NCBI GenBank assembly: GCA_003584705.1
Contig: AP018536.1
Coordinates: 3,100,001 to 3,164,000, forward strand
Direction: 5' to 3'
Source of the DNA: Lachnospiraceae bacterium GAM79
GTDB taxonomy: Bacteria; Bacillota; Clostridia; Lachnospirales; Lachnospiraceae
DNA length: 64,000 nt
Shown here: positions 18,401-26,216 of the stretch, piece after piece
Numbering within the stretch: position 1 is the first letter of the stretch
How the letters are laid out: the number at the start of each line of letters is the position of its first letter
Made by a program: the position numbers and the translations under genes
The notes under the pieces: generated by a model
What the model was told of the DNA's origin: nothing
The model's input: the letters and a program-made list of their open reading frames with translations, nothing else
The model's database searches: none

Positions 18401-20471
18401 TCTTGCCGACCACTTTCTGACAGTCGGTGATAATCAGCTTCGTTCCTTTCGCAACCTGAATGGCATCAACTTCTGCTGCACAGGTGATTGTTTTTCCATT
18501 TAAACAGAGTGCTACATCATAAGTGCAGATCCATGTATCATTCAATTTAACATTGTCTGTCAGATAATAATAGCCCCCACTCTTGATGTCAGTCAGATTG
18601 GAAACGCCTATCCAGGTCTGATTTCCATGATTCTCGCTGTCACCACAGGTTGCGCCACAAACGGGATGCCGATGCGGTTCGGTCGCCGACAATTTCACCT
18701 CGCCACCCACAAGAACTGGATAGAGGTTCTCTTTATCACTGCAAATATGATCCAAATCTTCTTCGGTCAGGTGACCGCCACCCCCAGCCTCCACAGCTAC
18801 CGCGGCAACCGTTACGAGGTTGCTCTCGGTGGGTGTATCCTGGGTGGATACGCCGATTTTTCCGGCGAATGTGGATAATTTACTAATCCGAATTGCATTG
18901 CCGGTAGCCAGATAGACATTGTTCTGAACATCTTGACACAAGTTGTCACAGACCCGAGGAGCACCGCCGGCAATTTTAAAAGTACTATTTTCTACATAGA
19001 CGCCGCCACCATTCTCGGTTGCCGTGTTATTGCTAATCTGCGCATTGCCGCTCATGGTAACCTGACCGTTTTTACGTACATACACAGCACCTCCTTGGGT
19101 GGCTGTATTGCCGCTGATTTTCGCATTATCGGACATATATAAGCAGTTACCGACTTCTCCGTCAGTGCTGGCAAATATATACACTCCGCCACCTGATGTC
19201 GTCCATTTGGTGGGAGCAATGTTGTTACTAATCTGTGCATTGCCGGACATGTTCATGACGCTTTTGTCCGACAACAGTACACCGCCAGCAGAAGCAGAGA
19301 CCATGTTGTCGCTGATTACACCACCATACATGTTAAATGTGCTACCGAGCGCAGCGACGCCACCACCCCAACTTGCAGCATTGCCTCTGATTGCACCGCC
19401 ATACATATTAAATGTGCTATTATGCACATACACACCGGCTCCATTATAACTGCCTTGGAGCTTATTACCACAAATAGTTCCACCGTACATGGTAAAAGTG
19501 GCGTTATTATCCACTTTCACACCTAAATCCGACCTTCCCACGCTGTGAGTGATAACTCCACCTGTAACGGAGATGCGGTTCTCCGTATTTTCCTCGCACG
19601 GCACCCATCGAGTGAACAGACCTTCCTTGCTTGTGGTGAAATAGTGCATACTCTCACTACTATTGCAGTCACAGAGAGTAAATTGTCCCTTATCTATCTC
19701 AATGACAACAAAATCCCCGTTTGCCGCAATGCTGTGACCATTCAGACAAAGCACCACGTTATTGTTCGGTTTCCATGTTTCCATTGTCACGATATCCTGA
19801 GTCAGGTAGTAATATCCTTCCGTTGCAGCTTGCAGTGCTGCTTCACTGTCTATGGACTTCCACTCTGTCACAATGCTATGCTTATACTTATCTGTGCATG
19901 TCGCGCCGCAGATGGGATGGTCAACATGCTGACCTTCCGCCACCGTCATCGGAACCGTCATCGGTGTATTCAACGCTTCAGAAATAGCATGAAGTCGTGT
20001 CATATCCAGTTCTGCGATCTGCTCCTTGGTCAGTGACTCCATAGCCTCGTCGATGGCTTCCAGCTGCGCACCGACACTTTCTGCATTTTCCACCGTCACT
20101 TCGTCCGGCAGAGCATCGATGAGTGCCTGTACCTTCTGCACTGCTGCCTTCTTCTCATCGTCTGCCGAGGTATCCTGCGTGCCGGCATCACTATCGCTGA
20201 CACTTTCCACTGAGGGTTCCACAGTATCGGGGGCTTCGCCCGCAGTGGAATCTTCCGTACCGGGAGTTGCCGCAGTGGTGCTCTTATCAGCCGGAGTCTC
20301 TTCCCCCGGTGCCGCAGCTGCTTCTGCTTCCTCTTGCTCTGCCGCAGAGTCTGTTTCCTGCTGTTCTTCCTGTTCTGCCACCGCATCAGCCTCCTGTGCG
20401 AATGCTGTCATGGGCAGTGTTGAGAAGCAGAGAATAAATGCCAGTAACATGCTCAATACTCGTTTTTTCAT
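12477..20471 (-). CDS. Giant sortase-anchored beta-helix surface protein
   Basis: 2664 residues. Signal peptide MKKRVLSMLLAFILCFSTLP..AFA, then an acidic Glu/Ala-rich stretch to about residue 110. Four modules open with H-x-H-x2-CG-x2-3-C (about residues 180, 597, 953, 1325), each followed by a YYYLT..LCLNG segment and right-handed beta-helix repeats of the type MYGGTITGN..NGGGVY. A degenerate fifth module opens near 1600 (HQHSWQYTLGADGKS). Residues ~1640-2400 carry Ig-like, Big_2-like and YDG-like domains, ~2415-2500 an Ig domain (TYQWQ..), ~2507-2590 an X2-like domain. The C-terminus has VPATGD, a hydrophobic helix and RRKKN, a sortase signal variant. Inferred to be a cell-wall adhesin or glycan-binding protein; ligand unknown. 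No sortase gene in the window. Confidence 0.9.
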   Translation of the reverse strand: MKKRVLSMLLAFILCFSTLPMTAFAQEADAVAEQEEQQETDSAAEQEEAEAAAAPGEETPADKSTTAATPGTEDSTAGEAPDTVEPSVESVSDSDAGTQDTSADDEKKAAVQKVQALIDALPDEVTVENAESVGAQLEAIDEAMESLTKEQIAELDMTRLHAISEALNTPMTVPMTVAEGQHVDHPICGATCTDKYKHSIVTEWKSIDSEAALQAATEGYYYLTQDIVTMETWKPNNNVVLCLNGHSIAANGDFVVIEIDKGQFTLCDCNSSESMHYFTTSKEGLFTRWVPCEENTENRISVTGGVITHSVGRSDLGVKVDNNATFTMYGGTICGNKLQGSYNGAGVYVHNSTFNMYGGAIRGNAASWGGGVAALGSTFNMYGGVISDNMVSASAGGVLLSDKSVMNMSGNAQISNNIAPTKWTTSGGGVYIFASTDGEVGNCLYMSDNAKISGNTATQGGAVYVRKNGQVTMSGNAQISNNTATENGGGVYVENSTFKIAGGAPRVCDNLCQDVQNNVYLATGNAIRISKLSTFAGKIGVSTQDTPTESNLVTVAAVAVEAGGGGHLTEEDLDHICSDKENLYPVLVGGEVKLSATEPHRHPVCGATCGDSENHGNQTWIGVSNLTDIKSGGYYYLTDNVKLNDTWICTYDVALCLNGKTITCAAEVDAIQVAKGTKLIITDCQKVVGKITHAQDNIGRGIMSLGTLILYNGEITKNQIAKGSGAGVYVDGGNFYMYKGSISDNKVTINGNGGGVYAKDSTNFVISGGSIDSNHAPSSGGGIYYESTISKSVKFNISGGNIVRNTAVTGNGGGIWLKSAYGNMRFTMSGGRISNNVASKNGGGVYISEPYYGKFTVSSTAQITDNAGNGNDNNVYLPSGKTILIGANGLSSSAKIGVTMGQQLAEGVRVAIAKGTSDDYTLTADDLNAFNSDTGYYKYALDNAVNFSIGELHVHGLCGTANCTESKNHKNVLWTAIRTEEDLRNIKGGSSSSHRQYYYLTTNIALNNTSWNPTGYISLCLNGYSITANGNFDTITVGEGKDTDSLTLCDCNGSGNNTGEITHVDGMKGRGVYLKPFSDLSLYSGNITGNNTDDHGGGVYLDGSFFYMYGGSITDNSANNGGGVAGRVSNYKVNGGYVVGRLLMLGGTITGNKAAANGGGVDMDCAFEMCGGSITSNEADANGGGVAVKGDHSVEWSGGSVTGNTAKNNGSGVYVAESVEAMEVNGDVNITGNTNGNVYLPGGKTITVGSTRGSGTSLTDGANIGVTLEKLPAEGDFMKFAEAATGITLTDEIAGKFTIDNNSSNTYSVQNIDNSLYVVSGELHEHAICGSADCSHKTKHDDVLWTPLTYNADTQALMRGGTKVSSSNGTEGMEYKLPAGNYYLLNDITFAGTIKISGNVNLCLNGKSITNSAQDASTFVIPKNGNLTLCDHESGTITSTDKKSDGVQLNAHSSTDTATFTMYGGTITGNRNGVDGISGTDVFNMYGGTITGNKVGADIPANVTMTVGGTAKITGNTDMNVLLFEYDENSKSFINIDSSLTDAASIGVSITNSPTAEVPVQIATGATGLVDYTKIFKPDNTDRGYMVIKDAQGNLYLSAHQHSWQYTLGADGKSITATCVNTTNCPNIDGGSVTIKAPEENTLIYDGSNKKAILENKLLTGEKDPTISYTVGNGQGATLPDGSYPTNVGAYTASITVGGVTASVTYEIQKADPAAKNFVFTAPGSLTYDGMAKTADIKTATNITGMGDVMVKYYQGETEVQPMNAGEYKVKISVAYGSNFNAASDLTDENWAFRITPIITEPTVELSGNTTYTYTGERITPDVTVTIDGRPLTKGTDYTIIYGDNVNAGTNAGFVTVKAKGNYGFADVVKKFAIEKADPKLSFEKSTVTTSYGTQPANNKLTNMGNGVVTYQSNDNSVATVNEKGEVTVVGVGETTITATAAETKNYKLGTASYTLTVNKARVHIVQATVANKEYDGSVNADVTGVVFANEADVRIDSLVAGMDYTVTGAFQSENAGKQDAEVTVKLLGEFASHYELTGGTYKTRATITAKPISIATARTQDRSYERNNTSVTILEVTFKDSTNTLVATLTSSDYTATGKMVNANVGTDKKVTVTVTLQGKAADNYKLVSNMTTAKVAITQAKGGVLQEENLKQKFSDRKQKTFTPDYTGLPAGETWTYSISEAQTSGSAKVEPAMINTAGKITYRLTAGAENDTICWTVTISNPNYKNFTKDLVLTLTAKEPQETLRITGDNTVVYGQKLQLSTVGGSGTGEITYKVDEVRSTGDATIDENGVLTPVKVGSVVITATKAGDVDYSEITSAPFVIMITQAATSGEPKYHKITTGGKTLADAGLTLAGSTIHPADGTLEWIDDAGVLPNDTAVDMNKTYKWRFTPADTNYEILTGEIELYHVDAPAVTAQPKSVSVTVGDTATFEVTATGTDVTYQWQIDRNDGKGFVDITGATGATYTIGVTDRDCNGFKYRCVLSNAAGSVTTDTVVLTVQYQIIEGANGSWNQNTDGRSLKIRGNGEYSKFQNVKVDGNIIDSKNYTVSEGSTIIELHADYLKTLSEGSHTFEIVWTDGAAGTSFTVARNTSGSNNTGSNNTGNNDNNDSTDNSAAAAPTAAATAQELDKVPATGDPLGIWLMLFAISLTGLAGMLARRKKN

Positions 20472-20559
20472 AGCGTTTTACCTCTTTCCGATGGGCATAG
20501 TGATACCCATTATCTTAAAGATAACGTACCACACTTTCTCTCAGCGGAACCAGGGGCTG

Positions 20560-20592
20560 CATGAATCGACCCAAATATGTCATGAATCGACC
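20560..20592. promoter_or_regulatory. 12-bp direct repeats, 21-bp period, upstream of the surface protein
   Basis: CATGAATCGACC occurs exactly at 20560-20571 and 20581-20592, i.e. on the same face of the helix two turns apart. A plausible minus-strand -10 (GATAAT, 20509-20514) without a good -35 lies about 46 bp downstream, which fits an activator-dependent promoter. The regulator is unknown. The repeats also lie upstream of the divergent methyltransferase gene. Confidence 0.5.
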
Positions 20593-20722
20593 GAAGAGGA
20601 CTTTAAATGGCTCAATGCGGTTCAATAGCAAGTATTCCTTGAAAAAGTCTTTCCGGTATTATATTCTATTATTATGTCCTATAAAAATCAGTTACAAAGT
20701 ATACACACAGAAAGGTTTCTAT

Positions 20723-21622
20723 ATGTGGATTGCAGATCATTGGAAAGATTATGAAGTGCTGGATACGTCCAGCGGAGAAAAGTTAGAGCGTTGGGGAGAT
20801 TATATTCTCGTCCGTCCGGATCCCCAGGTCATCTGGAAGACACCCCACGATCATAAGGGTTGGAAGCAGAAAAACGGTCATTACCACAGAAGTGCCAAGG
20901 GCGGCGGAGAATGGGAGTTCTTCCATCTGCCGGATGAATGGGCGATTCATTACACCCTGCCTTTTCAGAAGGAAGCCTCCGGTAAGGCTGATCCTCTGAC
21001 CTTCCATCTGAAGCCCTTCAGCTTCAAGCATACCGGTCTGTTCCCGGAGCAGGCGGTGAACTGGGACTGGTTCTCCGGTCTGATCCATGAGGCAGGCCAC
21101 CCCGTGAAAGTACTGAACCTCTTCGCTTACACCGGCGGTGCTACTGTATCCGCTGCGGCTGCGGGAGCTGCTGTGACCCATGTGGATGCGTCCAAGGGTA
21201 TGGTCGGCTGGGCGAAGGAGAACGCTGCTGCCAGCGGGCTTGCCGATGCTCCTATCCGCTGGCTGGTGGACGACTGCATGAAGTTCGTAGAGCGTGAGAT
21301 CCGCCGTGGCAACAAATACGACGGCATCATCATGGATCCCCCTTCCTACGGCAGAGGTCCCAAGGGCGAGATCTGGAAAATAGAAGATAATATCTGGGAT
21401 TTCGTAGGACTGACCGCACAGCTTTTATCCGATGATGCGCTGTTCTTCCTGATCAATTCGTACACTACAGGATTGCAGCCCGCCGTGCTGTCCTATATGA
21501 TGAATTCCACCCTGACGAAAAAGTTCGGCGGTCATGTGGAAGCCGAAGAGATCGGCCTCCCTGTCACCGAGAGTGGGCTGGTACTGCCTTGCGGCGCTTC
21601 CGGGCGCTGGCAGTGTGACTAA
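20723..21622 (+). CDS. Class I SAM-dependent methyltransferase, RlmI/RlmK-like
   Basis: 299 residues from ATG 20723 (MWIADHWKDYEVLDTSSGEKLERWGDYILV), preceded by GAAAGG; the longer frame starting at 20561 only translates the direct repeats. The SAM-binding motif I is VLNLFAYTGGATVSAAAAG (about residues 133-151), motif IV is DPPSYGRG. This resembles the Methyltrans_SAM family that includes 23S rRNA m5C methyltransferases, but the N-terminal PUA domain of RlmI is absent. Substrate therefore uncertain, rRNA most likely. Confidence 0.8.
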   Translation: MWIADHWKDYEVLDTSSGEKLERWGDYILVRPDPQVIWKTPHDHKGWKQKNGHYHRSAKGGGEWEFFHLPDEWAIHYTLPFQKEASGKADPLTFHLKPFSFKHTGLFPEQAVNWDWFSGLIHEAGHPVKVLNLFAYTGGATVSAAAAGAAVTHVDASKGMVGWAKENAAASGLADAPIRWLVDDCMKFVEREIRRGNKYDGIIMDPPSYGRGPKGEIWKIEDNIWDFVGLTAQLLSDDALFFLINSYTTGLQPAVLSYMMNSTLTKKFGGHVEAEEIGLPVTESGLVLPCGASGRWQCD

Positions 21623-21648
21623 ATTATACGCATAACAAGCAATCGCAA

Positions 21649-21675
21649 AAAGGAGCCCCCTCGTGAGGCTCCTTT
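21649..21675. terminator. Intrinsic terminator between convergent genes
   Basis: Stem AAAGGAGCC (21649-21657) with GGCTCCTTT (21667-21675) and a 9-nt loop, followed by CTTCT on the plus strand and by TTTGCG on the minus strand. Lies between the methyltransferase and acyltransferase 3' ends. Confidence 0.8.
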
Positions 21676-21678
21676 CTT

Positions 21679-22887
21679 CTATAGCACATATTTTCTTAAC
21701 ACCGGGATCTTGCGCAGCACCCATGCGGTTGCCGTTGCCAGTGCCAGCACTACCAGGCAGAATGCAGCCAGCAGCAAAATCAATACCGCTTGTCCCGCGG
21801 CTACAGACTGCACACCGCATTGTTCCAACACCGTAAAGGGTGTGATCTTCACAAATTTATACAACAGGTTCACATACACCGGATGTACCAGGTATACGGC
21901 GAAGCTCAAAGCTCCCGCCTCCTGCCAAGGGATCCGGTGTATTCTGTCCTTCTCCCGGGCAGCAGGAGCCGCGCCATCCCGTCCCCCATTCCATCCTGCA
22001 GCGAACAGAAGCACTGCAAGCAGTACTGTAAACGGATAATTGTATGCCATCTGAATGGAGAATCCCGCAAGTGTTCTGCTCAGGATCATTCCCAGAGCCA
22101 GAACCGCTACTGCAGCTGTCAGCCATACATTCCATGCCCGACTTTCCACGTTTTGTGTTTCTCCGTCACATTCCGTATTTTCTCCGGTGCTTCTACCACT
22201 TCCGGACTCCACCATCTGCCCGCCTGCGTTCCTTCCCTTGTCCACACATACTTCTCTCACCGCGAAGAAATATCCACACAGATAATACAGGAAATACACA
22301 CCGCCATCCGGCAATACCGGAATACTGTTGACATCCAGTACCTTATTCAGAAACGGTGCCACACTGCTTCCTAAGAAGATCACTGCCATCATTGCTACAA
22401 CACCCCACACCGGCAGCACCCGCAACACTTTTTTCAGAAGCGGCGTGATCAGATATAAAAACAAGATCAGATACAGATACCACATATGGGACCATGTATG
22501 TCCCATCAGAGTCATCTTCAGTGCCTCCGGGATCATCCTGATCCGGAAGGTCCGCTCCGCCACTACCAACTCGGAAGCTGCATACGGAACGCCGAATAGG
22601 AGGATCGCCAGCGCAATCCTCCTGCAATATTTTTTAATCATGACCGGATAAGTCAATGTACGTTCCGGATTCAGGAACAAATATCCCGAGATCAATAAAA
22701 ATATAGGAACACACCAGGTCACCAGATCCATAACTGACAGCAATAATGACCGGTATTCCGGCACTATCGACGCATCTGTCACATCTGTCGCACCTGTCAG
22801 TACATGCATCAGCACCACTGCACAGGTTGCCAGTACCCGGAGCACGTCCAGGAACTGCTTCCTGGGTCCGGATAAGCCGTTTGTCAT
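21679..22887 (-). CDS. Membrane acyltransferase, acyltransferase-3 family
   Basis: 402 residues with about ten hydrophobic segments. The N-terminal helix carries the family R-x10-H motif (R17 to H28 in FLDVLRVLATCAVVLMHV), the proposed catalytic site for O-acylation of cell-surface carbohydrates. A hydrophilic Ser/Glu-rich loop lies near residues 225-250. It starts inside the stop of the PII-like gene (ATGA overlap, 22884-22887), so it is translationally coupled to it. The acceptor is unknown. Confidence 0.85.
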   Translation of the reverse strand: MTNGLSGPRKQFLDVLRVLATCAVVLMHVLTGATDVTDASIVPEYRSLLLSVMDLVTWCVPIFLLISGYLFLNPERTLTYPVMIKKYCRRIALAILLFGVPYAASELVVAERTFRIRMIPEALKMTLMGHTWSHMWYLYLILFLYLITPLLKKVLRVLPVWGVVAMMAVIFLGSSVAPFLNKVLDVNSIPVLPDGGVYFLYYLCGYFFAVREVCVDKGRNAGGQMVESGSGRSTGENTECDGETQNVESRAWNVWLTAAVAVLALGMILSRTLAGFSIQMAYNYPFTVLLAVLLFAAGWNGGRDGAAPAAREKDRIHRIPWQEAGALSFAVYLVHPVYVNLLYKFVKITPFTVLEQCGVQSVAAGQAVLILLLAAFCLVVLALATATAWVLRKIPVLRKYVL

Positions 22888-23573
22888 GTCTCTCCCATCT
22901 CCTCCATCAGGCGCATGCCTGCAGTATCTGTCACAGGAAGGGAGAATACTATGCTTTGTGCCTTACTCTCCAGTCCTGCTTTTTCCATTATAGCACGCAT
23001 GATGGAATTTTTCTGCTCACTTTTTACCACAATGAACAACATTTCTTTTTCCGGCACCAGTGTCACGCCCAGAAACTGCTGTGCATTCTCTGTTCCGGTA
23101 CCCTTGGCATGGATGACTGTACCGCCTGCCGCATGTACTTCTCTCGCTGCATCCATGACCAGCTCCGTATATCCATGATTGGCTATCACTACCAGAAGCT
23201 CATTCTTCGTCTCTTTCAATGTGGACTCCTCTCCTTTTACGAATTTCTGCCCGCAGGTCAGGTAATTCAATGCTTTCTTGCCGCCGACACTGCTCACGGG
23301 AATGATAAATGCGATTCCCATTCCTGGGAGATCGATCTGCATTTTCTTACGCAGAGCAGGCTTGATCTGCCGCCAGGCAGCATCTGTGACAAGATGGAAC
23401 AATACGCTCTTCTCCATGCCGTCCAGTCCAAAATAATCTAAGATCTCATTCGCCGCGGTTCCCATGCCGACGGTAACACTGCCGACCTGTGCGCCGTTTT
23501 CTTTATAGCATTCCACGAATTTCCTCGTCAGCTGACGATTGGTGATGGTGACCATCATATATAATTCACTCAT
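22884..23573 (-). CDS. Tandem PII-like protein
   Basis: 229 residues from ATG 23573, with AGGAGG 7 nt upstream (a GTG two codons earlier is not needed). Two similar halves are visible, each with a beta-alpha-beta pattern ending in a PV strand: GMGIAFIIPVSSVGG near residue 100 and AQSIVFSLPVTDTAG near 215. The second half carries a PII-like segment HAAGGTVIHAKGTGTENAQQFLGVTLVPEKEMLFIVV. PII proteins sense nucleotides and 2-oxoglutarate and gate transporters; here no canonical T-loop Tyr is seen. It sits 11 nt after the DUF1538 gene, suggesting it gates that protein. Confidence 0.75.
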   Translation of the reverse strand: MSELYMMVTITNRQLTRKFVECYKENGAQVGSVTVGMGTAANEILDYFGLDGMEKSVLFHLVTDAAWRQIKPALRKKMQIDLPGMGIAFIIPVSSVGGKKALNYLTCGQKFVKGEESTLKETKNELLVVIANHGYTELVMDAAREVHAAGGTVIHAKGTGTENAQQFLGVTLVPEKEMLFIVVKSEQKNSIMRAIMEKAGLESKAQSIVFSLPVTDTAGMRLMEEMGET

Positions 23574-23584
23574 GGGCACACCTC

Positions 23585-25120
23585 CTACAGTTCAATGATG
23601 GCATTCTCATCCAAAGCACCAAATGCATCCGCCGCACCGGCAAATACGCCTGCACCGCTCTTCTGCTGCTTTAACTGATATACCATTCCCAATATCTGGA
23701 TCGTGATCAGCGGTGTCATGGCTACCATGGCCACCACACCGAAAGCATCTGCGACTAAATTGCCGCCCACCGCCACACAGGCACCCTGCGCTAACGGCAG
23801 TAAAAAGGTAGCTGTCATGGGACCGCTTGCCACACCGCCGGAGTCGAAGGCGATCGCTGTGAATATCTTCGGTACAAAAAAGGATAGTCCTATCGCCACG
23901 CCGTAGCCCGGGATCAAAAACCATAGAATCGGAATCCCCGTCAGCACGCGGATCATCGCCAGTGCTACGGATAAGGATACGCCCACGGACAGAGAAACCC
24001 CCATGGATCTGGCAGAGATGGCACCGTCCGTCAGCTCCTCTACCTGATGATTCAGTACATAGACCGCGGGCTCCGCTTTTACGATAAAGTAACCGATCAG
24101 TGCTCCCACCGGCACCAGTACCCACCTGTAGGATCTGGCTGCCATGACCTGACCGAGGTAATTACCGGCAGGCATAAAGCCCACATTTGCCCCTGTCAGA
24201 AACAGTACCAGACCAATATAAGTATAGATCAGACCGATCAGAATCTTCGCCAGTGTCTTCCCCGACAGCCGCAGGGCAAATATCTGGAACAGACCGAAAA
24301 ACAATACAATGGGAAGTAATGAGAGTGCGATCTCTTTCACATAATCCGGAATCCCATGGGCAAAAAGCTGCGCCAGTTCCACGGAATCAGCGATCTCCGG
24401 GATTGCCACCGGCTGGTAATCCGCATTGGTCGGCTTATAGATCAGCCCCAGCACCATGACCGCCAGGATCGGGCCGATGGAGCACAGTGCTACCAGACCG
24501 AAGCTGTCGTCTGCCGCATGATGGTCATTACGGATGGACGCAATACCGACACCAAGTGCCATGATAAAAGGAACGGTCATGGGTCCCGTGGTCACACCTC
24601 CGGAATCAAACGCCACTGCCCGGAAATTCTCCGGTACGAGAAATGCAAGAACGAACACTGCTATGTAGAAAAAAGTTAACAACGGCGGCAGTGCCACACC
24701 GATCAGCATACGCAGAAGGGCAATGACCAGGAAGATTCCCACGCCCACTGCCACTGCCAGGATCAGCGTCATGTTCGGCACCGAAGGCACCTGTGTCGCC
24801 AGCACCTGCAAGTCAGGCTCGGAAATGGTGATCACCACTCCCAACAGAAAAGATAACACTACGATCAGCAGAATATTTTTACTCTGGGTCATTCTGGCAC
24901 CCACTTTTTCTCCCATGGGGGTCATGGACATCTCCGCACCCAGGGTGAAAAACATCATACCGGCCATGACCATCACCGCCCCCACCAGAAAGCACAGCAG
25001 GATACTGGAGGTAATTGGAGCTATGGTAAAGCTTAATACGATCACGATCCCTACTACCGGCAGGACCGCCTTCAAGGATTCTGCAAATTTTTGCCGGATC
25101 TTTGGATTCAATAACTTCAA
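23585..25120 (-). CDS. DUF1538 membrane protein
   Basis: 511 residues, about 12 hydrophobic segments, start TTG at 25120 with AAAGGA upstream. The protein is an internal duplication: AFDSGGVTTGPMTVPF near residue 172 and AFDSGGVASGPMTATF near 423 occupy equivalent places in the two halves. Such inverted or direct repeats with a polar glycine-rich re-entrant motif are typical of transporters and channels. DUF1538 has no established substrate. The downstream PII-like gene supports a regulated transporter. Confidence 0.85.
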   Translation of the reverse strand: MKLLNPKIRQKFAESLKAVLPVVGIVIVLSFTIAPITSSILLCFLVGAVMVMAGMMFFTLGAEMSMTPMGEKVGARMTQSKNILLIVVLSFLLGVVITISEPDLQVLATQVPSVPNMTLILAVAVGVGIFLVIALLRMLIGVALPPLLTFFYIAVFVLAFLVPENFRAVAFDSGGVTTGPMTVPFIMALGVGIASIRNDHHAADDSFGLVALCSIGPILAVMVLGLIYKPTNADYQPVAIPEIADSVELAQLFAHGIPDYVKEIALSLLPIVLFFGLFQIFALRLSGKTLAKILIGLIYTYIGLVLFLTGANVGFMPAGNYLGQVMAARSYRWVLVPVGALIGYFIVKAEPAVYVLNHQVEELTDGAISARSMGVSLSVGVSLSVALAMIRVLTGIPILWFLIPGYGVAIGLSFFVPKIFTAIAFDSGGVASGPMTATFLLPLAQGACVAVGGNLVADAFGVVAMVAMTPLITIQILGMVYQLKQQKSGAGVFAGAADAFGALDENAIIEL

Positions 25121-25189
25121 TATTGGTCTTTCCTTTCTTTAGGTTTTCTTTATCTTAACATGAAGCAAAGACCCGATCCTACCGTTTTT

Positions 25190-25212
25190 CGTGAATTTAT
25201 AAAATTTTCACG
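25190..25212. other. AT-rich dyad between PrsW and DUF1538 genes
   Basis: CGTGAA at 25190-25195 and TTCACG at 25207-25212 flank an AT core. It lies in the 109-nt gap after the prsW-like stop and before the DUF1538 start. No T-run follows, so an operator is as likely as a terminator. Confidence 0.35.
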
Positions 25213-25229
25213 GGTTCTTAACGCAATCT

Positions 25230-25922
25230 TTATGCAGATAGCTCCCGGTCCTGCCCAGACTGCTTTTTCACAAATTTATAGGCCCAGACATCCACCACGA
25301 TCACAAACAGGAAAAAGAAAACGAAGATCCAGTCCGCATCCAGAGACAATGCGGAATCATAGATACCGTGTTCGATCATCGGCATGAACACGCTGAGCTT
25401 CAGGTAGCGTTTCCTGCGTTTTTTATCGCCTGCAAGTTCTGCCTCCTTCGCCACACCGAAGAAATATCCCATGATCACGCCATCGATGGCATGGGAAGGC
25501 ACGGACAACAGGGCTCTGGTCACTGCCGTCCCAAAGTCACCGCCCAGACAATACAGAACATTTTCAATGGCTGCAAATCCCAATGCCGAAGTCACGCAGT
25601 ACACGATGGCATCGAATTTATAATTGAATGCTGGATGCTTCCATGCCGCCCATTTGGCCGCCTTCATCTTGCAAAGTTCCTCGATCAGTGCCACCCCGAT
25701 AAAATTATCCAGGATCACGTAGCACAGCGTATCTGCATCCACAAATACCAGAAATACTTCATCCAGAATGATTTCCAGTATCATGGCCGGGATCACGGAC
25801 AACACGCCGAACAGGAATATTTTCCACAATAATCCCCTCGGCTCCTTCTCCACCTTATCCTGTCTGTAGATCCATACCACCAGTGCGATGGCCGGCAATA
25901 GTGCCAATCCTGTCAGAAACAT
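25230..25922 (-). CDS. PrsW-family intramembrane metalloprotease
   Basis: 230 residues, about seven membrane segments. The family motifs appear in order: EE-x2-K (IEELCKMKA, near residue 80), FDAIVYCVTSALGFAAIENVLY (near 103-124) and PSHAIDGVIMGYFFG (near 142-157). In Bacillus, PrsW makes the site-1 cut of the anti-sigma RsiW. Two ECF sigma/partner pairs occur in this window but neither is adjacent, so its substrate is unknown. Confidence 0.85.
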   Translation of the reverse strand: MFLTGLALLPAIALVVWIYRQDKVEKEPRGLLWKIFLFGVLSVIPAMILEIILDEVFLVFVDADTLCYVILDNFIGVALIEELCKMKAAKWAAWKHPAFNYKFDAIVYCVTSALGFAAIENVLYCLGGDFGTAVTRALLSVPSHAIDGVIMGYFFGVAKEAELAGDKKRRKRYLKLSVFMPMIEHGIYDSALSLDADWIFVFFFLFVIVVDVWAYKFVKKQSGQDRELSA

Positions 25923-26144
25923 AACCTACTCCTCTCCTGTCCACATAGACGGTCCGCCCTTTCAGGACCGCCGCCATACTACATTTTAATCTAATGTTTT
26001 TCCTGATGTCAACCTAACGAAAGTATATGTTCCTATTTTTTGTGTCTTAGCTTTTCCGGAGGCTACCTGCCTGCCTTTTGCCACAGCTTTAGGGGAAAAT
26101 ATTCCGGTTTTCATATATCCTTAACTACTTCTTTACACCTTGCA

Positions 26145-26173
26145 TTGCAAAGTAATGGTACTATAGTTATAAT
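26145..26173 (+). promoter_or_regulatory. Promoter of the KdpDE-like operon
   Basis: TTGCAA (26145-26150), 17-bp spacer, TATAAT (26168-26173), 44 nt before the GTG start of the kinase gene. The TTGCATTGCAA sequence at the -35 is itself a partial dyad. Confidence 0.75.
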
Positions 26174-26216
26174 AAATTTACAAAATAACTAACAATATTT
26201 CATGGAGGATCACACC

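Noticed and set aside
20560..20592. LytTR-type binding site
   Set aside because: Spacing fits two helical turns, but the 12-mer does not match the LytTR half-site, so no family is assigned.
20561..20722. Longer start for the methyltransferase with an MNRPK..MNRPK repeat
   Set aside because: The repeated peptide is just the translation of the 12-bp direct repeats upstream. The family starts near MWIADHW and GAAAGG precedes ATG 20723.
26202..26216. ATG start of the KdpD-like kinase at 26202
   Set aside because: There is no ribosome site before it; the GGAGG lies between it and the GTG at 26217, which is 8 nt away.
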